The notes beneath the pieces are model-generated. The model saw only the letters and a program-made list of their open reading frames with translations. It ran no database searches and had not been told where the DNA came from. The translations under genes were made by a program, and so were the position numbers. From Rhizomys pruinosus (Eukaryota > Chordata > Mammalia > Rodentia > Spalacidae), in assembly GCA_009823505.1 (NCBI GenBank), contig VZQC01006636.1:320088-384087 (forward strand): 64,000 nt of DNA, in the 5' to 3' direction. Positions 45,975 through 57,452 of the stretch are shown piece after piece; positions within the stretch are counted from its first letter, which is position 1; each line of letters opens with the position of its first letter.

Positions 45975-46659
45975 CCTCTCTGATACAGTAAAATCAGTAA
46001 AACTGCCTTCTTTAATTGACTAATGGACATAAAAACTCTGAAAAGGATTACTCTCTATTCAGAACAAATATAATGCTAAAGTCTCACTTAAGCATGCACT
46101 TAAGCAAAATATATTAATCAGGAGCTCTGACATCACACATGGATTACTCTACCAAGGAGATGTTGGCAGGGGATCCAAGACCCACAATGGTAAAGGCTCC
46201 TTGCCTCCAAACGGATATCTGCAGGAAGAGAGGCGATAAGGCCCTGCTGTTGAAAGACCTGATATAAACTGGGAAAGATGTATGGAGACCGCACTTGCAA
46301 GTATACAGATGGTCTCTGGGAATGCCAGAGAGTGTTACCAAAAGACCACTAAACCAATCGCAAATATAGGTGTCCTTGAGTCAAGCAAGACTCCTCCCTC
46401 AGCACCAGCTACACTCATCTGCCTGGAAATACTGTGCAGCAGTGGCAGCCATAGTTTGTATATCCCAAATCTAATTGGCTATTAGCTCTCTCCTGGAGGA
46501 ATAACCCACAGCTGCCACAAGCTTACATCCTCTAATGGTTAGGAGACGTTATAAACACACGAAGACCCTGCCATACGTCACAGAAAAATGTAATTCATGG
46601 AATTAACATACCATCAAAACATCTGTGTCTATACCAAAGTAACCTACCATAACAGTTTA
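45975..46659 (+). mobile_element. L1 long-tail fragment, plus, ending at an N
   Basis: Plus-strand version of the tail ('aaaactgccttctttaattg', 'cttgcctccaaacgg', 'gagtcaagcaagactcctcc'). It stops at the single N at 46,660, short of the poly(A) end seen in other copies; unrelated sequence follows. Confidence 0.88.
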
Positions 46660-46660
46660 N

Positions 46661-47248
46661 AATGGAGACAGGATAGATACAAAATTGAGTGTGAAAAGAC
46701 AAGGTGTGATGTTTGTTTTCTAAACAGTGAAGATCCTTCAATGGTTCATGTGTATGAACTACACTGTGTTTAAGAGCAAATACATCATTAATGACATACA
46801 TGATAGAATCCAAAGAAGAAAAATTAAACTATATGAAAAGTAGTCTGACTCCCAAATTTCTTCCTTAGGAACATTTAAATGAAGTTTTTACAGGTTGAGT
46901 GGAATCATGATACATATCATGCATTACTTTATAGTGATTTGTAGAGGTTCGATGAAACAGAGGATTATAGGAAAAATGGACCTGATGAATTGAAATTTTA
47001 AGTTCTATACTCTGGATTATATTCTTCTCTAGGTTTCTAATTTGACTAGAAAGGCATATCATTTTAAAAAAATTGACTTGAATTGATTTATGAACACAAC
47101 TTTACTTGATAGTGGAAAGATAAAATGACTAAAAGAAACTGAAAGAGAATAATTTTATTAAAATACTCATGACAAAAGTTTGAAGCACAGAACCTACAGT
47201 CACATATCTCGAGAGACCAAAAAACCTACGAGTTGACAGGGCAGGCAC
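46661..47248. other. Unclassified stretch
   Basis: No gene or repeat recognised. Confidence 0.5.
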
Positions 47249-47284
47249 GCGTGTGTGTGTGTTGGTGTGTGTGTGGTGTGTGTT
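47249..47284. repeat. (GT)n microsatellite
   Basis: GT repeat with interruptions. Confidence 0.9.
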
Positions 47285-49184
47285 TTCTGTTGTTGATCTT
47301 TAATCGAATGATTGGGCAAGAAGCCTCCCATAGACCAATTCTCCTACAAAACTTTTATCACGTGTTGCCAGGTCAGATTTTGGTCAACTTTCATTTATAA
47401 AGGCTTTCTTTTTTTTTTTTTGTTTTTTCTATTTGAGGACTGCATGTCTTGGTTATACCTACACTCAATGTGTAGTACATGTAACAAGATGGCGGCATGC
47501 GTCGTGCCGAGGGCCCGGGAACATGAGGAGTCCTTTACCAACGATTTATCCGCTCTTTATATCAACTGATGACAAAAATGATTTGGGAAGGAATATTCTA
47601 TATACTTTTCAATTTTTAAATAGTTAAATAAAGCAAGTTGTTGCTAGTATTTAATATATTGGTTCTTTACTTCTTGCGTTGGGCATTAATTTTTTTCTAT
47701 ATCATTCTGTAACCGTAAGTAGAGGGAAAAACTAAGATCAATAAAGGTATCAAAGAGTAATAAGAGCCGCAATGAAATTTTCTCTATGCTCTCTAGAAAG
47801 GGTTATTATGGTAATATTAAGTATGGGTTGTTTTATATCAATTTTAGATCAATGATTAAGAACCCACCAAGGTATCTCACATCTTTTCTTCCTTTATTCA
47901 ATGACAACACCACAACTAACTGTGACGGTTGGTTAAGAATATTTTATGAGGTTTATGTGGGAAGTTTCAATTGTTCATGAGGATTTTTCGACTCTACTTA
48001 AGAGATTTCATAGTTTGTAGATTGTCACCAAAGATCTAATCCATGGAACTACTCTATTTCCTGTAGCCCTTATATGATCGGAACGAAACTTATCATTCCG
48101 ACAGTAATTTTTCGAGTCTTGATACACACAGACCCTTCTGGATGAAGGAGACTACTTCCAACCTTGGGTTCCATAGAAGGACCCATTGCGTGCATACAGA
48201 AAATAACATAAAATCAACGTATCACTGAGACGATTGGAAGCGCAATTATAGGAAATTAGTAATTGAGAATATATATATTTTATAAACTATTGCTGTCTGC
48301 TACCAAATACCAGCTTTCTTTCTCACCAGAACTACATGGACATTTTCTTCTGCACATCCTCACCAACAATTTCAGTAACTCAGCCTTCTGAAAGGTGTAA
48401 ACTAACATCTAATTGTGGATTAATTAAATATGTTCATTGGGTCATTTTAGAATAGTAAGTTTATACAATATGTCTAGTTATACATATATCTCATTGATTT
48501 CCCTAATTTTCGCGGTCATAATATAAATAATCCCCTTCGCAAAACTATTACCTCTCTCTCCTCAAACAACATCTAACTTACACACTGTGCTATGACCTCT
48601 ATGTTTTTAAGGCCCTGGAATTTATACTTGGCGCTCCATGTGGTGGCACCGTCCCCTGGGGCACTGGTTTCAAACATGGATCGCCTGCATCAAGTGAACT
48701 TCACCATTAAAGGAAACTGGCTCTCTCCCAGCACCGATTCCAGTCACCAATTAGTTTCTCCCCCTGATTTTAGTAATTTGGGTCCTTCTTCCCTTTTTGG
48801 TGTAATTTGGCCTAAAAGTTCGCTCTCAATCCATGTATAAGTTTCATTTCAAATAAACAGAACATGCACTGTAGGTTCATTGATTTTTTAGTGTGCTATT
48901 TTTGGTGTCATCTATTACCAATTAATTTCAGTCTCAATTTTATTTATCTCTTACCAATTTACTTTTTTTAGGACCTGTCTGTACTTGGTTTCCCAAAGTC
49001 TTCAAGTGCACCATTAAATTATCAATATGTGATGTATCTAACTTTCTCATGTAGCCATCCTGTAATATAAACTTTCCTCCAATGGTTATTTTTACATCAT
49101 GCCCCATAGATGTTGATATGTTTTCAACTGAAAACATATCAACATCTATGAAATATTAAATCCTAGGTATTTGTTAGGGGATCT
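47285..49184. other. Unclassified stretch with a 46-bp hairpin
   Basis: No gene. It contains a T run at about 47,409-47,421 and an unusual perfect inverted repeat at 49,105-49,150 (listed separately). Confidence 0.45.
49105..49150. repeat. Perfect 22-bp inverted repeat, 2-nt loop
   Basis: Left arm 'catagatgttgatatg' plus 'ttttca', loop 'ac', right arm its exact complement ending 'catctatg' at 49,150. The flanks do not extend the palindrome. Confidence 0.9.
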
Positions 49185-49345
49185 TTTTTCCCAGGACAAG
49201 GTCTCCTTGGAGTCCCAGGAGGCCCAGAACTCACTGTGTAAACCTTAGGCTTGGTTCAATTCTACCTCAGCAGAGTTCTATTGCCTCTGCCTCCAGAAGG
49301 CCACGATTAAAAAGGTGTTGTGCCTCCATGCCTTCGCAGGCAATT
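49185..49345 (-). repeat. B1 SINE, minus, indel-rich
   Basis: Reverse B1 blocks in order ('caaggtctccttgga', 'cagaactcactgtgtaaac', 'gcctctgcctccagaag') but with many small insertions. Confidence 0.75.
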
Positions 49346-49554
49346 CTTAGGAATTTTAAAATTATTTTTTGATTTTACCTTTAGATCCAATCCTCTAATG
49401 TGTTCTAGATATTTGGGTCTCTAGTTTCCTTGCCTTGATGTACCTTCTATATTTGCTAATGATAAACTCCTTTATTCCTCATGGTCAAATGGAACACTAT
49501 TTCTCCATTTTCCTATTGTTTTTATATCATTTTTCTATAATTTTATATTACTCT
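49346..49554. other. Unclassified stretch
   Basis: No gene or repeat recognised. Confidence 0.4.
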
Positions 49555-50245
49555 TATTTTTTTTTTAATTTATTAGTGAAAAATTATGAGTACAACATCC
49601 TTCATGTAAAACAACCAATTGCAAGCAGTTGTGCCCAAACCCACACAGCAAGGGTCCCACCATCCAGCAGGGGGGGGCTTGTATGTTCAATCAAGTTTGA
49701 TCAATGAGTGTCCAGATCTATATTGTGTATTTTCACCATTCACCCCAATCCAGCCCTTACATTCTATCACGCCCCCTCTTCCGCAGATTGTTCCCTAGGC
49801 TTAGAAAAGGGGCACAGGTGGATGAGAAGCAAAACAGTCTACTTCTCTGGAGTGTTGTTTTTGACTTCTGGCAATTTCTGGTGTTTCTTTCATGGCTGAC
49901 AGTTTGTCGGGAATAACCTTTCATCCTACTAATGAAGCAACAATTAGACTATATAGGTATTTAAAGCAGTACTATTGTTATGGTAGGTTACTTTGGTATA
50001 GACAAAGATAGTTTGATGGTATGTTGTTAATCCCATGAATTACATTTTTTTCGTTAAAATGATGACAGGGTAAGCGTTCCATGACTCACTGGTTCATAAC
50101 ATTCTCCTAAACACTACATGAGGATGAAAGAATATTATGTTCCAGACCTGAGGCTGGGCACGAGGCCCGTGGTGGTCCTATTCCTCCCAAAGGCGAGGAA
50201 GCTAATAACAGAACTCTCGATTTGCGATATACCAGGTATATGGCT
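49555..50245 (-). mobile_element. L1 long-tail fragment, minus
   Basis: Poly(T), then the tail text ('catccttcatgtaaaac', 'gcttagaaaaggggcacagg', 'tgaagcaacaattaga'), degrading after 50,060 and lost near 50,245. Confidence 0.85.
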
Positions 50246-51159
50246 GCCGAAGCTCGTCTCGCACAAAATACATTTGTGTTTTTATATATTTTTTAAAACC
50301 AGCATTTATTATAATTTAGTAATTTGTAGATTCAGAAAAAAGGGTATATCACATCTAATATACTATTAACGTTTACAAGAAAATCTGTAACAACCATGTT
50401 TACCTTTCTGGAGTCTACGGAACACATAATAAATCCACCAATGGCTCTAAAACCCCAAAACTCTACGGCCGCCCACAAATCCACCATATGCAATGAAGAG
50501 AAGTCCACTCGAATTTAACCCAATACATTACTCCATTGACCAATAAATTACAAAACTATGGTGTCCTCATTTACATATGTCCCAGAAGGTCATTCAAAGT
50601 CAGATCTTTAATTGGAATCTCCATCACAGTACAAAGATTTCACTAAGATCACGGCTTCTGTTCAAAAGTACATGTGGATGCGCGACTACTACAAATCATC
50701 ACTACAATAAAAATAATGAACCTTTATTTTTGTGGAGTGAGAGAAGCTTTATTTTTGTTATATTGAACTTATTATGTATTGACTTAAAACCAATCTTAAA
50801 TTGATAGGATTATAGTAGTACCCCTGAAATTCACTCACTTTTCCTCCATCTTGAATCTATACCTCCCTCTACTCCCTGGCCAAGGCCGTAACAACTTCTA
50901 ATGCACTTCACATTATATATACAGCATGGTTCGCGAGATTAAAGTACGCCATTTTTGTCCAGGAACCCCACAGAGTGCTCTCATTCTTCATGTTGGGTCC
51001 ATGTGCGTAAGGCTGGTACCAAGAATTCATCCTTGTTAAGAAACTGGCTTCCCTCCCCCCCCCCCTTCTAGCAGCCATCCAGTCCAAAAGTTTCTTAGAG
51101 TGTTGAAATAGCTGTAAGATATTTTCCTTTTTTAATTATTTTGATACATTATTTTTAAA
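50246..51159. other. Unclassified stretch
   Basis: No gene or repeat recognised. A C run lies at about 51,054-51,065. Confidence 0.45.
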
Positions 51160-51424
51160 TTCTATTTATTTCCGTATGGTTCATGAAGGTGATTTGACTG
51201 TCTGCAGCGACGGAGTTGGTGTGGCATCCATGTCGTGCCAAGTTGCCGCGGAGGGTCAGAGAAAGGAGGGTGTCAGATCCCCTGAACCTGGAGTTCGCCT
51301 GGAATTGGCAGTTTCAGACGGTTCTCGGCCCGCCAGTGGGGTGCTGTCGGTGAGTGGAACCTTGGGGTCCTTGTAAAGCGGCAGTCAGCGCTCTTAAACC
51401 ACTAGGCCATACTCTCCAGCCCCT
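51160..51424 (-). repeat. B3-type SINE, minus, indel-rich
   Basis: 'gtcagatcccctgaacctgg', 'ggtgctgtcggtgagtggaa' and the reversed head ending 'ctccagcccc' at 51,424. Several inserted bases compared with the 53-kb copy. Confidence 0.85.
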
Positions 51425-52055
51425 GAGTTAGATTATGGTCATACTGAACACTTCCTCATGTAGCCACTACCTGGAGACATTTGGTTAGGAGCCCCTAGAG
51501 GAAACTCGGTATGGTCATTTGTCAGAGTTTTGATAACATATAATATCGTTCCACCCAGGGAGATTTACTCTGCAACCTCCTTCTACTTGATGGGGGGGTT
51601 TAGTGTAATTAATCTTCTGCTTGTAAGAAAAACGATGTTTTCATGAGCGGTCTAGCAAAGATGTGAAGAGGTTGCATTCGACAAATATGCCCATCTCTAG
51701 AGTATCTAAAAGACTAAATTCAACAAATCTAAATAATCTCATCTAGCATCTTGACCAGTTTCAGAACTTTTTGTTGGTCTTCAGTTATGTGCTCACCAAC
51801 AAAAGAAATTCATATGCACAAATGAAAAACTATGTAGGGTATATACCCACTAGTCTGTTAAGATACATTAAAAGGATATATATTTAGCACTATAGAGTTA
51901 AGAATATTCTAGAGGTTGGTCTAGAATATGGACAAAAGCTGTGTCATTTTCCTCTAGAATCTATCACAAATCTCCCAGCCAGATTTGTGTATGTTTTTAA
52001 CTCTATGGGTCTATCGAGTACCACACATAAGCATTCCTTCTACTGAAGCTAGTTG
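51425..52055. other. Unclassified stretch
   Basis: No gene or repeat recognised. Confidence 0.45.
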
Positions 52056-52059
52056 TTCG

Positions 52060-52290
52060 AACCCAATGTATAGCAAGTTGTGGATTTTCCCCCTAAATAG
52101 AAACTGTCACCATTGCAGCAATTTAGCAATAATTCTAGGCCAGTGACATTTGATTGTTATTATGCTTATTTTACAGCTGAGCAGGGTTCCATGGACTGCT
52201 TCTTCTTGTTCCAGCTTGGCATCGTATCCTATGATAGAGTTGTTTTCGCTTTCACAAAAATGCAATAGTTAAACTCCCCAATAAAAAGGT
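52060..52290. repeat. Old interspersed repeat (copy C)
   Basis: 'actgtcaccattgcagcaat' and 'ttattatgcttattttacag' align in order with the 27.4-kb and 42.9-kb copies. Confidence 0.4.
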
Positions 52291-52309
52291 ACATAGTAAG
52301 AGCCTGTAG

Positions 52310-52559
52310 GGTCAACTCCAGGGAGACATGACTATCGGTATCACATGTTCATGGCGGACTGCCAGTTTGAGCCGCCTGCAGACACGTGTGGGTGGGGCAG
52401 GGCAAAAGAGGGGCAGAGGGAGCGCAAAGAGGCAGAGAGAGAGAAAGGTATATGAAGTGGTTGCTGGGAGTTCCACCATTATTGCCACGATGGATAAGCT
52501 TATAGGGCCTGGGTGGGACCTCAGGTAAAGGAGTGGGTTCATAAGATTGACAGCTTCTG
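52310..52559. other. GC-richer purine-rich stretch, possible LTR remnant
   Basis: Lies where the LTR would be expected if the following internal sequence had one, but it lacks the ATTAAA/poly(A) context seen at 32.9 kb. The purine-rich block at 52,400-52,450 is notable. Confidence 0.3.
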
Positions 52560-53061
52560 AAGGAAGTGGGCACCTGTGTGTCCCTTAGGATTCTGGGAAA
52601 CCTATACCTAACATTCCAACCTATTGCTTATGATAAGGAAATTGGGGAACATCCTGCCATCGGCTCTTCTGTATTCTGGCTTCAGAGTCTCCACAAATTG
52701 CCGTAGGATACGCTATCAAGTCTTATGGGGCGGCGAGCAACACACATCTGTCAAAGGCTGGTAGGTTACAGGTCTTGGTTTTCCCATTTTGGTCTCTCTG
52801 GTGTTCTGCCCCAGTGGGTTTTGGTCGCAGATCAATAGGTGGCATAACCTTAGTGGACCTGTTTTCTCTCTGCACCTGGGAAAAGACAAGATCTTAGTGT
52901 TTTTTGTTTTTATATAAAGTGGGAGATTAGTCTATGTGACGTGTAAGGGACTTCAATCGAAAGGAAGTACCAACAAGGGGGAGTGTCTGGGTGCAATAGG
53001 TAATGGAAGGTCCCTGTTTATGGTCTTGCAGAGAGTATCCTGGGTTGGGAAACTGGAAAAA

Positions 53062-53335
53062 TTTTTTTTTTAATGTTTTTTTATTAATTTATTTATTCTG
53101 TATGTGTATGAATGTACTGCCTGCATTGCAAGTTTGTGCACCCATTGTGTGTTGCAATGCTGTGGAGGTCAGAAGAGGTGGTGTCGGATTCCCTGGAAAC
53201 TGGAGTTTCTCCTGAACTGGATCTCAGACGCGTTCTAGTCGCCGCCATGTGGGTGCTGGGGTGGGGATCGAACCCTCGGGTCCTCTGTAAGAGCCGGTCG
53301 GCGCTCTTAACCACGTAGCCGTCTCTCCAGCCCAG
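53062..53335 (-). repeat. B3-type SINE, minus, with TSD
   Basis: Poly(T), then the reverse B3 with head ending 'tctccagccc'. TSD 'aactggaaaaa' is exact at 53,051-53,061 and 53,336-53,346. Absent from the homologous site near 33,600. Confidence 0.93.
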
Positions 53336-54424
53336 AACTGGAAAAAGTTTTAGTAAACAGAGCTCTAGAATGAGGGCAGCTTTAGTACCCAGGCTCCAGA
53401 GAAGAAATGAGGTACACCATAACCATGAGGAGATTATAAAAGTCGGTATTTTCTGCATGGCACATTAAATCTGTAACCTATCTCTGAGATATTTTCTTTC
53501 ACTTGGACACAGTAGGTCTCTCACCTGTTTTCTCTGATAATAACCTATGTCATTGTCTCTTCTTCAGATTACAGTCTTATGGGGGTGTTTAAGACCACAC
53601 AGTTAGCTCAGATAAATATAGTCGGAAGTCTATGTATTTAGCAACACATAACGAAGTTGGTTCTAAGGTCAGTCTCTGAGAGTTAACTTGGTCCTTTAGG
53701 AGGACGGTCACATGATCATGACTCTCATATACTACACAGTCCATTCTTATGTAAAGAGGGGACAGTCAGGTCTTGCTTGAACAGAGCTTCCCTTTTTGAA
53801 GCATATGCAGACATTCCTCTTCCACTATTACTAGAGACATTAGTCCTCCCTATTTGACTCTGGGTAACGACTGGGGCCACATGATAAAATCCTTTTCAAA
53901 GCATGACATTTTTCAAGACCCTCTCTTAGGCTCTGGATATGAATCTTTTGTGTCAGGACTCCTAGCCATCAAAGGACATGGTACAAAAGTTGTGGATGCG
54001 AGGACTCATAGGATACCAATGATTAAACCTTGCCTGAGGGGTTAGGGCCGATAGTGAATTGTTCACCTTCAGATAATCTCCTACCTATACATGTGGCCAA
54101 CAGTCAAGAGCAGATTAAAGCTTTAGTGTGGTTGCTTAAACCTCCGAACGTAGGATATATTTGATAAATTTTATAAAGTCTACGTTTTTCATATTGACCC
54201 AATATATGAACTCCCTAAGTATAGCTATTGAATCATTGGCGTGCCCTTCGGGTGGCTAGTCTTCTGCAGCACAGGCTAGGAACTGCGCATGATACTTAAA
54301 ATACCTGGCTTTGTGTTGTTGCCTAGTGCTCATGTTAAGCCTCTTGTATACAATATAGAAATATCTGGAACCAGTGGGCTGTAACATAGTGCCTATGGAG
54401 GCAAGAGCCCACACAAACAAACTA

Positions 54425-54642
54425 ATGCATCTGCAGAGGACCCAGGTCTTTTGATTCCCAGCACCCCACATGTCGGCCAAGAGACTGTCTAACTTGCCAA
54501 ATCACGGAGAACTCTCAGTTTCCTAGGGGAATGCCGAGAAGACCCTCTTTGACCTCCGTGGGCATTGCCACAACACAGGTGCACAAACCTACATCAGGGC
54601 GCTCGAGTACCATCCATATCTACCATACAAAATAAATAAAAA
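54425..54642 (+). repeat. B3-type SINE, plus, indel-rich
   Basis: 'tctgcagaggacccaggtc', 'gattcccagcaccccacatg', 'gacctccgtgggcattgcc' and a terminal 'aaaataaataaaaag'. The head is missing. Confidence 0.8.
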
Positions 54643-55815
54643 GAGGAGAAGAAACATTTGACGCCACAGAACGGCATCACCCGCGACAAAATGGGCACAG
54701 GGCCCACCCCCATTTGAAGGCAATATTGAGGTATATCAAGGTGATATTACATCATTATAGCGGGTACTCAAAGTACAATGGATTTTAAACCATGAAAGAC
54801 AAAAATGTTGTAACATAGCCCATTAAACACACATCTGCGACAAGATCCAGATATATAGTGAGGTTAAAATCAGAATACCTATCTTCAATATGAAAAGTCG
54901 GAGCATGTCACTCAATCCCCAAATTGTTGAATTATAAGCTTTGATTAAGGAGGAAAAGGAAAGGGTGGGAATGTCATATTGAACCAGCAAGCCAGACAAT
55001 AAGGCAAAAGTTAGTACTTCGGGCTCACTCAATTTGGTTACATTTGGACTGTCTTTGTGGTCACCGGAAGTAAAACTTAATTTCTCTTAATAAAATATTA
55101 AATAAGTAACCATTGGCGCAAAGTATAAACAGATCTAACATAACAATTTAGTATGTATGGGATAACGATCATATCAACATGACATCAGAGTCTGTTTTCA
55201 CTTTGGAGGGCGTGTGCTGTAACAGGTATATAGTACCTGGTAGTGGAACACAATTTCTTGTAAATGCCATAAAAATTACATTATAGAATTCTTTTAAAAG
55301 TGAATGGTACTTCATGAATACACTCATAAATAAGGTTCTAATAAATTTGACGATGTCACTGTAAAGGTTGTACTGAAGTAGATGGCACAATGGCGATTGC
55401 AATCATTCAGAGACAGTAGTCTTTCGATTATATGCTTGTTTGTACTGAATGTCTACACATACACGATCGAGTATATTACTTGAAACATTTCCTCAAGGAG
55501 ATTTGGTACTTAGTGTTTGTACTGAGCAGTCACATGCATTGCAATCATACACAGGGAGATCTTAATATTGCTGTTTAACAATATCATACATATGCACAAA
55601 TTTATCCACACATTCCTTTAGAGAGATTGTTTATCCTAGTAGTTGTATTGAACAGTCACAAGCATTGAAAAAAAAAAACCTTTAGGAAAGTATTATTTAA
55701 AACATGCAGCTCTGGTTAATTGCACTGTCAAGGCCGAGATGATGTCTTGCACCTTTGGTTCTAATACTATGAACTTATTGAAATAACTTTAACAAGTGAT
55801 GAAAACTTAATTATA

Positions 55816-55935
55816 GTATATATAATAAAATAAAATAAAAATATATAAAATATGTATTAAAAAATAAAATATATAAAAATATATAATTATATATAATCTT
55901 TATTTAATTTTTTTTTTTTTTATTTTTTTAACTTT
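55816..55935. repeat. AT-rich low-complexity tract
   Basis: (AAAATA)n and TATA runs, then T-rich sequence. Confidence 0.85.
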
Positions 55936-56246
55936 TTTTGGCTGTTTTATTGGAGGGAAAGGATTGCAGGGGAAGCCATGTGCCACTGTCCCAAGTACCA
56001 GAGTATGAATGAATCCAGGGATTTTTTAAAAGTTGTCTCTGGTCAGAAGGATGGTAACACAGCATAGGAGAAAGAAAAGAAAAAGAAAAAAAAAAATCTT
56101 AGTGAAGTGACCCTGTAAGTGTTTAAAATCAACCTTTTAGATATTCTGCACAAGAAAAAATAAAACGGGTAAAAAATTTCTTTTCCAGTTTTTATTTTTC
56201 TGTGTTTCTCTCTCTCATCTCTCTATATAGAAAAGAGGTGAATAGG
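55936..56246. other. Unclassified stretch
   Basis: No gene or repeat recognised. An A-rich tract lies near 56,072-56,095. Confidence 0.45.
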
Positions 56247-56508
56247 GGCTGGAGAGAATGGCCTAGCGGTTAAAAGAGCACTGACTGCTCTACAGAGGAC
56301 CTGGGTTTCGATCCCCAGGCACCACATGGCGGCCAAGAACCGTCTTGAAAACTCCAATTCCAGGTAGAGACTTCCAGCTCCAGTGGGAATCCCAAAACCC
56401 TCTTCTGACCTCCGTGGCCATTGCACGACTACGGGCACAGACATGCATGCAGACACTACATTCATACACATACAGAAATAAATTTAAAAAAATTTAAAAA
56501 AAGAAATT
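56247..56508 (+). repeat. B3-type SINE, plus
   Basis: Complete head 'ggggctggagagaatggcc', B box, 'catggcggccaagaaccg' and a 3' 'cacatacagaaataaat' end. It contains a small extra 'cttccagctccagtggg' segment duplicating the neighbouring 'ctccaattccagg' block. Confidence 0.92.
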
Positions 56509-57260
56509 TTTTTAGTTGTAATACCTGTGGAAAAAAATAATTTCGACAGATAAGACATAAAACCTTCAGATAAACAGTGTAGAAACCTAGGAACCTGGGT
56601 TCAAATCAGGCCTTTGAAAAAAATTTAAGAGGCATGCCAAAAGTAAACTTAATTTAGTTTTTTGTGTTTGCGTACAATATAGAATAAAAGAGGTTTGAAG
56701 TGGCCACTTTGTTTTGACAGAAATTAACACACAGGAGAGAACATGAACACATGACAGTTACAAAGACACATTGAAGAACACAGACAGGTTGGACAGACAC
56801 ATGACCTAACTGTATCCATTAACTTTGGACAATGGCAGAATCCCTTTTTTATTCAAAGTTGTCCATCATTGGCCAGGGCTGTGGAACCATTAATTCCAAT
56901 TGTCACAGTTACACAGAATCACTTAGAGTTTAAGACATCTACTTAGGTGAAAATAGCCTATCTGTCCATTCTGTGCTTTTCAGCACAGGCTGTTCATGTA
57001 TGCCTGCAAAGGACAGTAGACAGGGCAGGCAGGAAAATCTGGTGGCTTGCATATATATTACCTGCTAATTTAATGAGAATAAATTTAGTTAGTGGAAAAA
57101 GAGACTTGTATCCAGAATCAGACACAAAATGGGTTTCTTAATAAAATGGAATTTATAAAGAAAAAACAATGAAATGGAAAATGCCAAAATCTTGAAATAA
57201 TCCCTTAAAATTAGGCAAAAGTCTTATAAGCAAAATATATATATAAAAAAAATGTTAAAA
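56509..57260. other. Unclassified stretch
   Basis: AT-rich, with no gene or repeat recognised. Confidence 0.5.
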
Positions 57261-57272
57261 AGCCAAATGATG

Positions 57273-57440
57273 GCCGGGTGTGGTGGAGCATGCCTTTAAT
57301 CCTAGCACTTGGGAGGCAGAGGCAGGCGGATCTTTGTGAGTTCAAGGCCAGCCTGGTCTACAGAGTTTGTTCCAGGACAGCTGGGGCTACAGGGAGACCC
57401 TGTCTCGAAAAGACCAAAAAACAAACAAACAAACAAAAAA
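57273..57440 (+). repeat. B1 SINE, plus, perfect TSD
   Basis: Full B1 from 'gccgggtgtggtggagcatg' to an A-rich (ACAA)n tail. TSD 'agccaaatgatg' is exact at 57,261-57,272 and 57,441-57,452. Probably the youngest SINE here. Confidence 0.97.
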
Positions 57441-57452
57441 AGCCAAATGATG

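Larger units (their letters stand above)
52560..55815 (-). mobile_element. LTR-element internal region, second copy, minus
   Basis: Collinear with 33,190-35,740: the LTR 5' edge near 52,611 ('acctaacattccaacc' here, 'acctgacattccagcc' at 33.2 kb), then 'tggaaaaagttttagta', 'agttagctcagataaat' and the distal 'aataactttaacaagtgatg' block. SINE contents differ from the first copy (53,062-53,335 and 54,425-54,642 here; 34,373-34,613 there), so the two inserted independently or separated long ago. No coding capacity is visible. Many indels. Confidence 0.8.

Noticed and set aside
47405..47630. A possible exon with CpG-rich 'caagatggcggcatgcgtcg'
   Set aside because: Short, isolated, in an unreliable region, with no splice-site-bounded frame that I can support.
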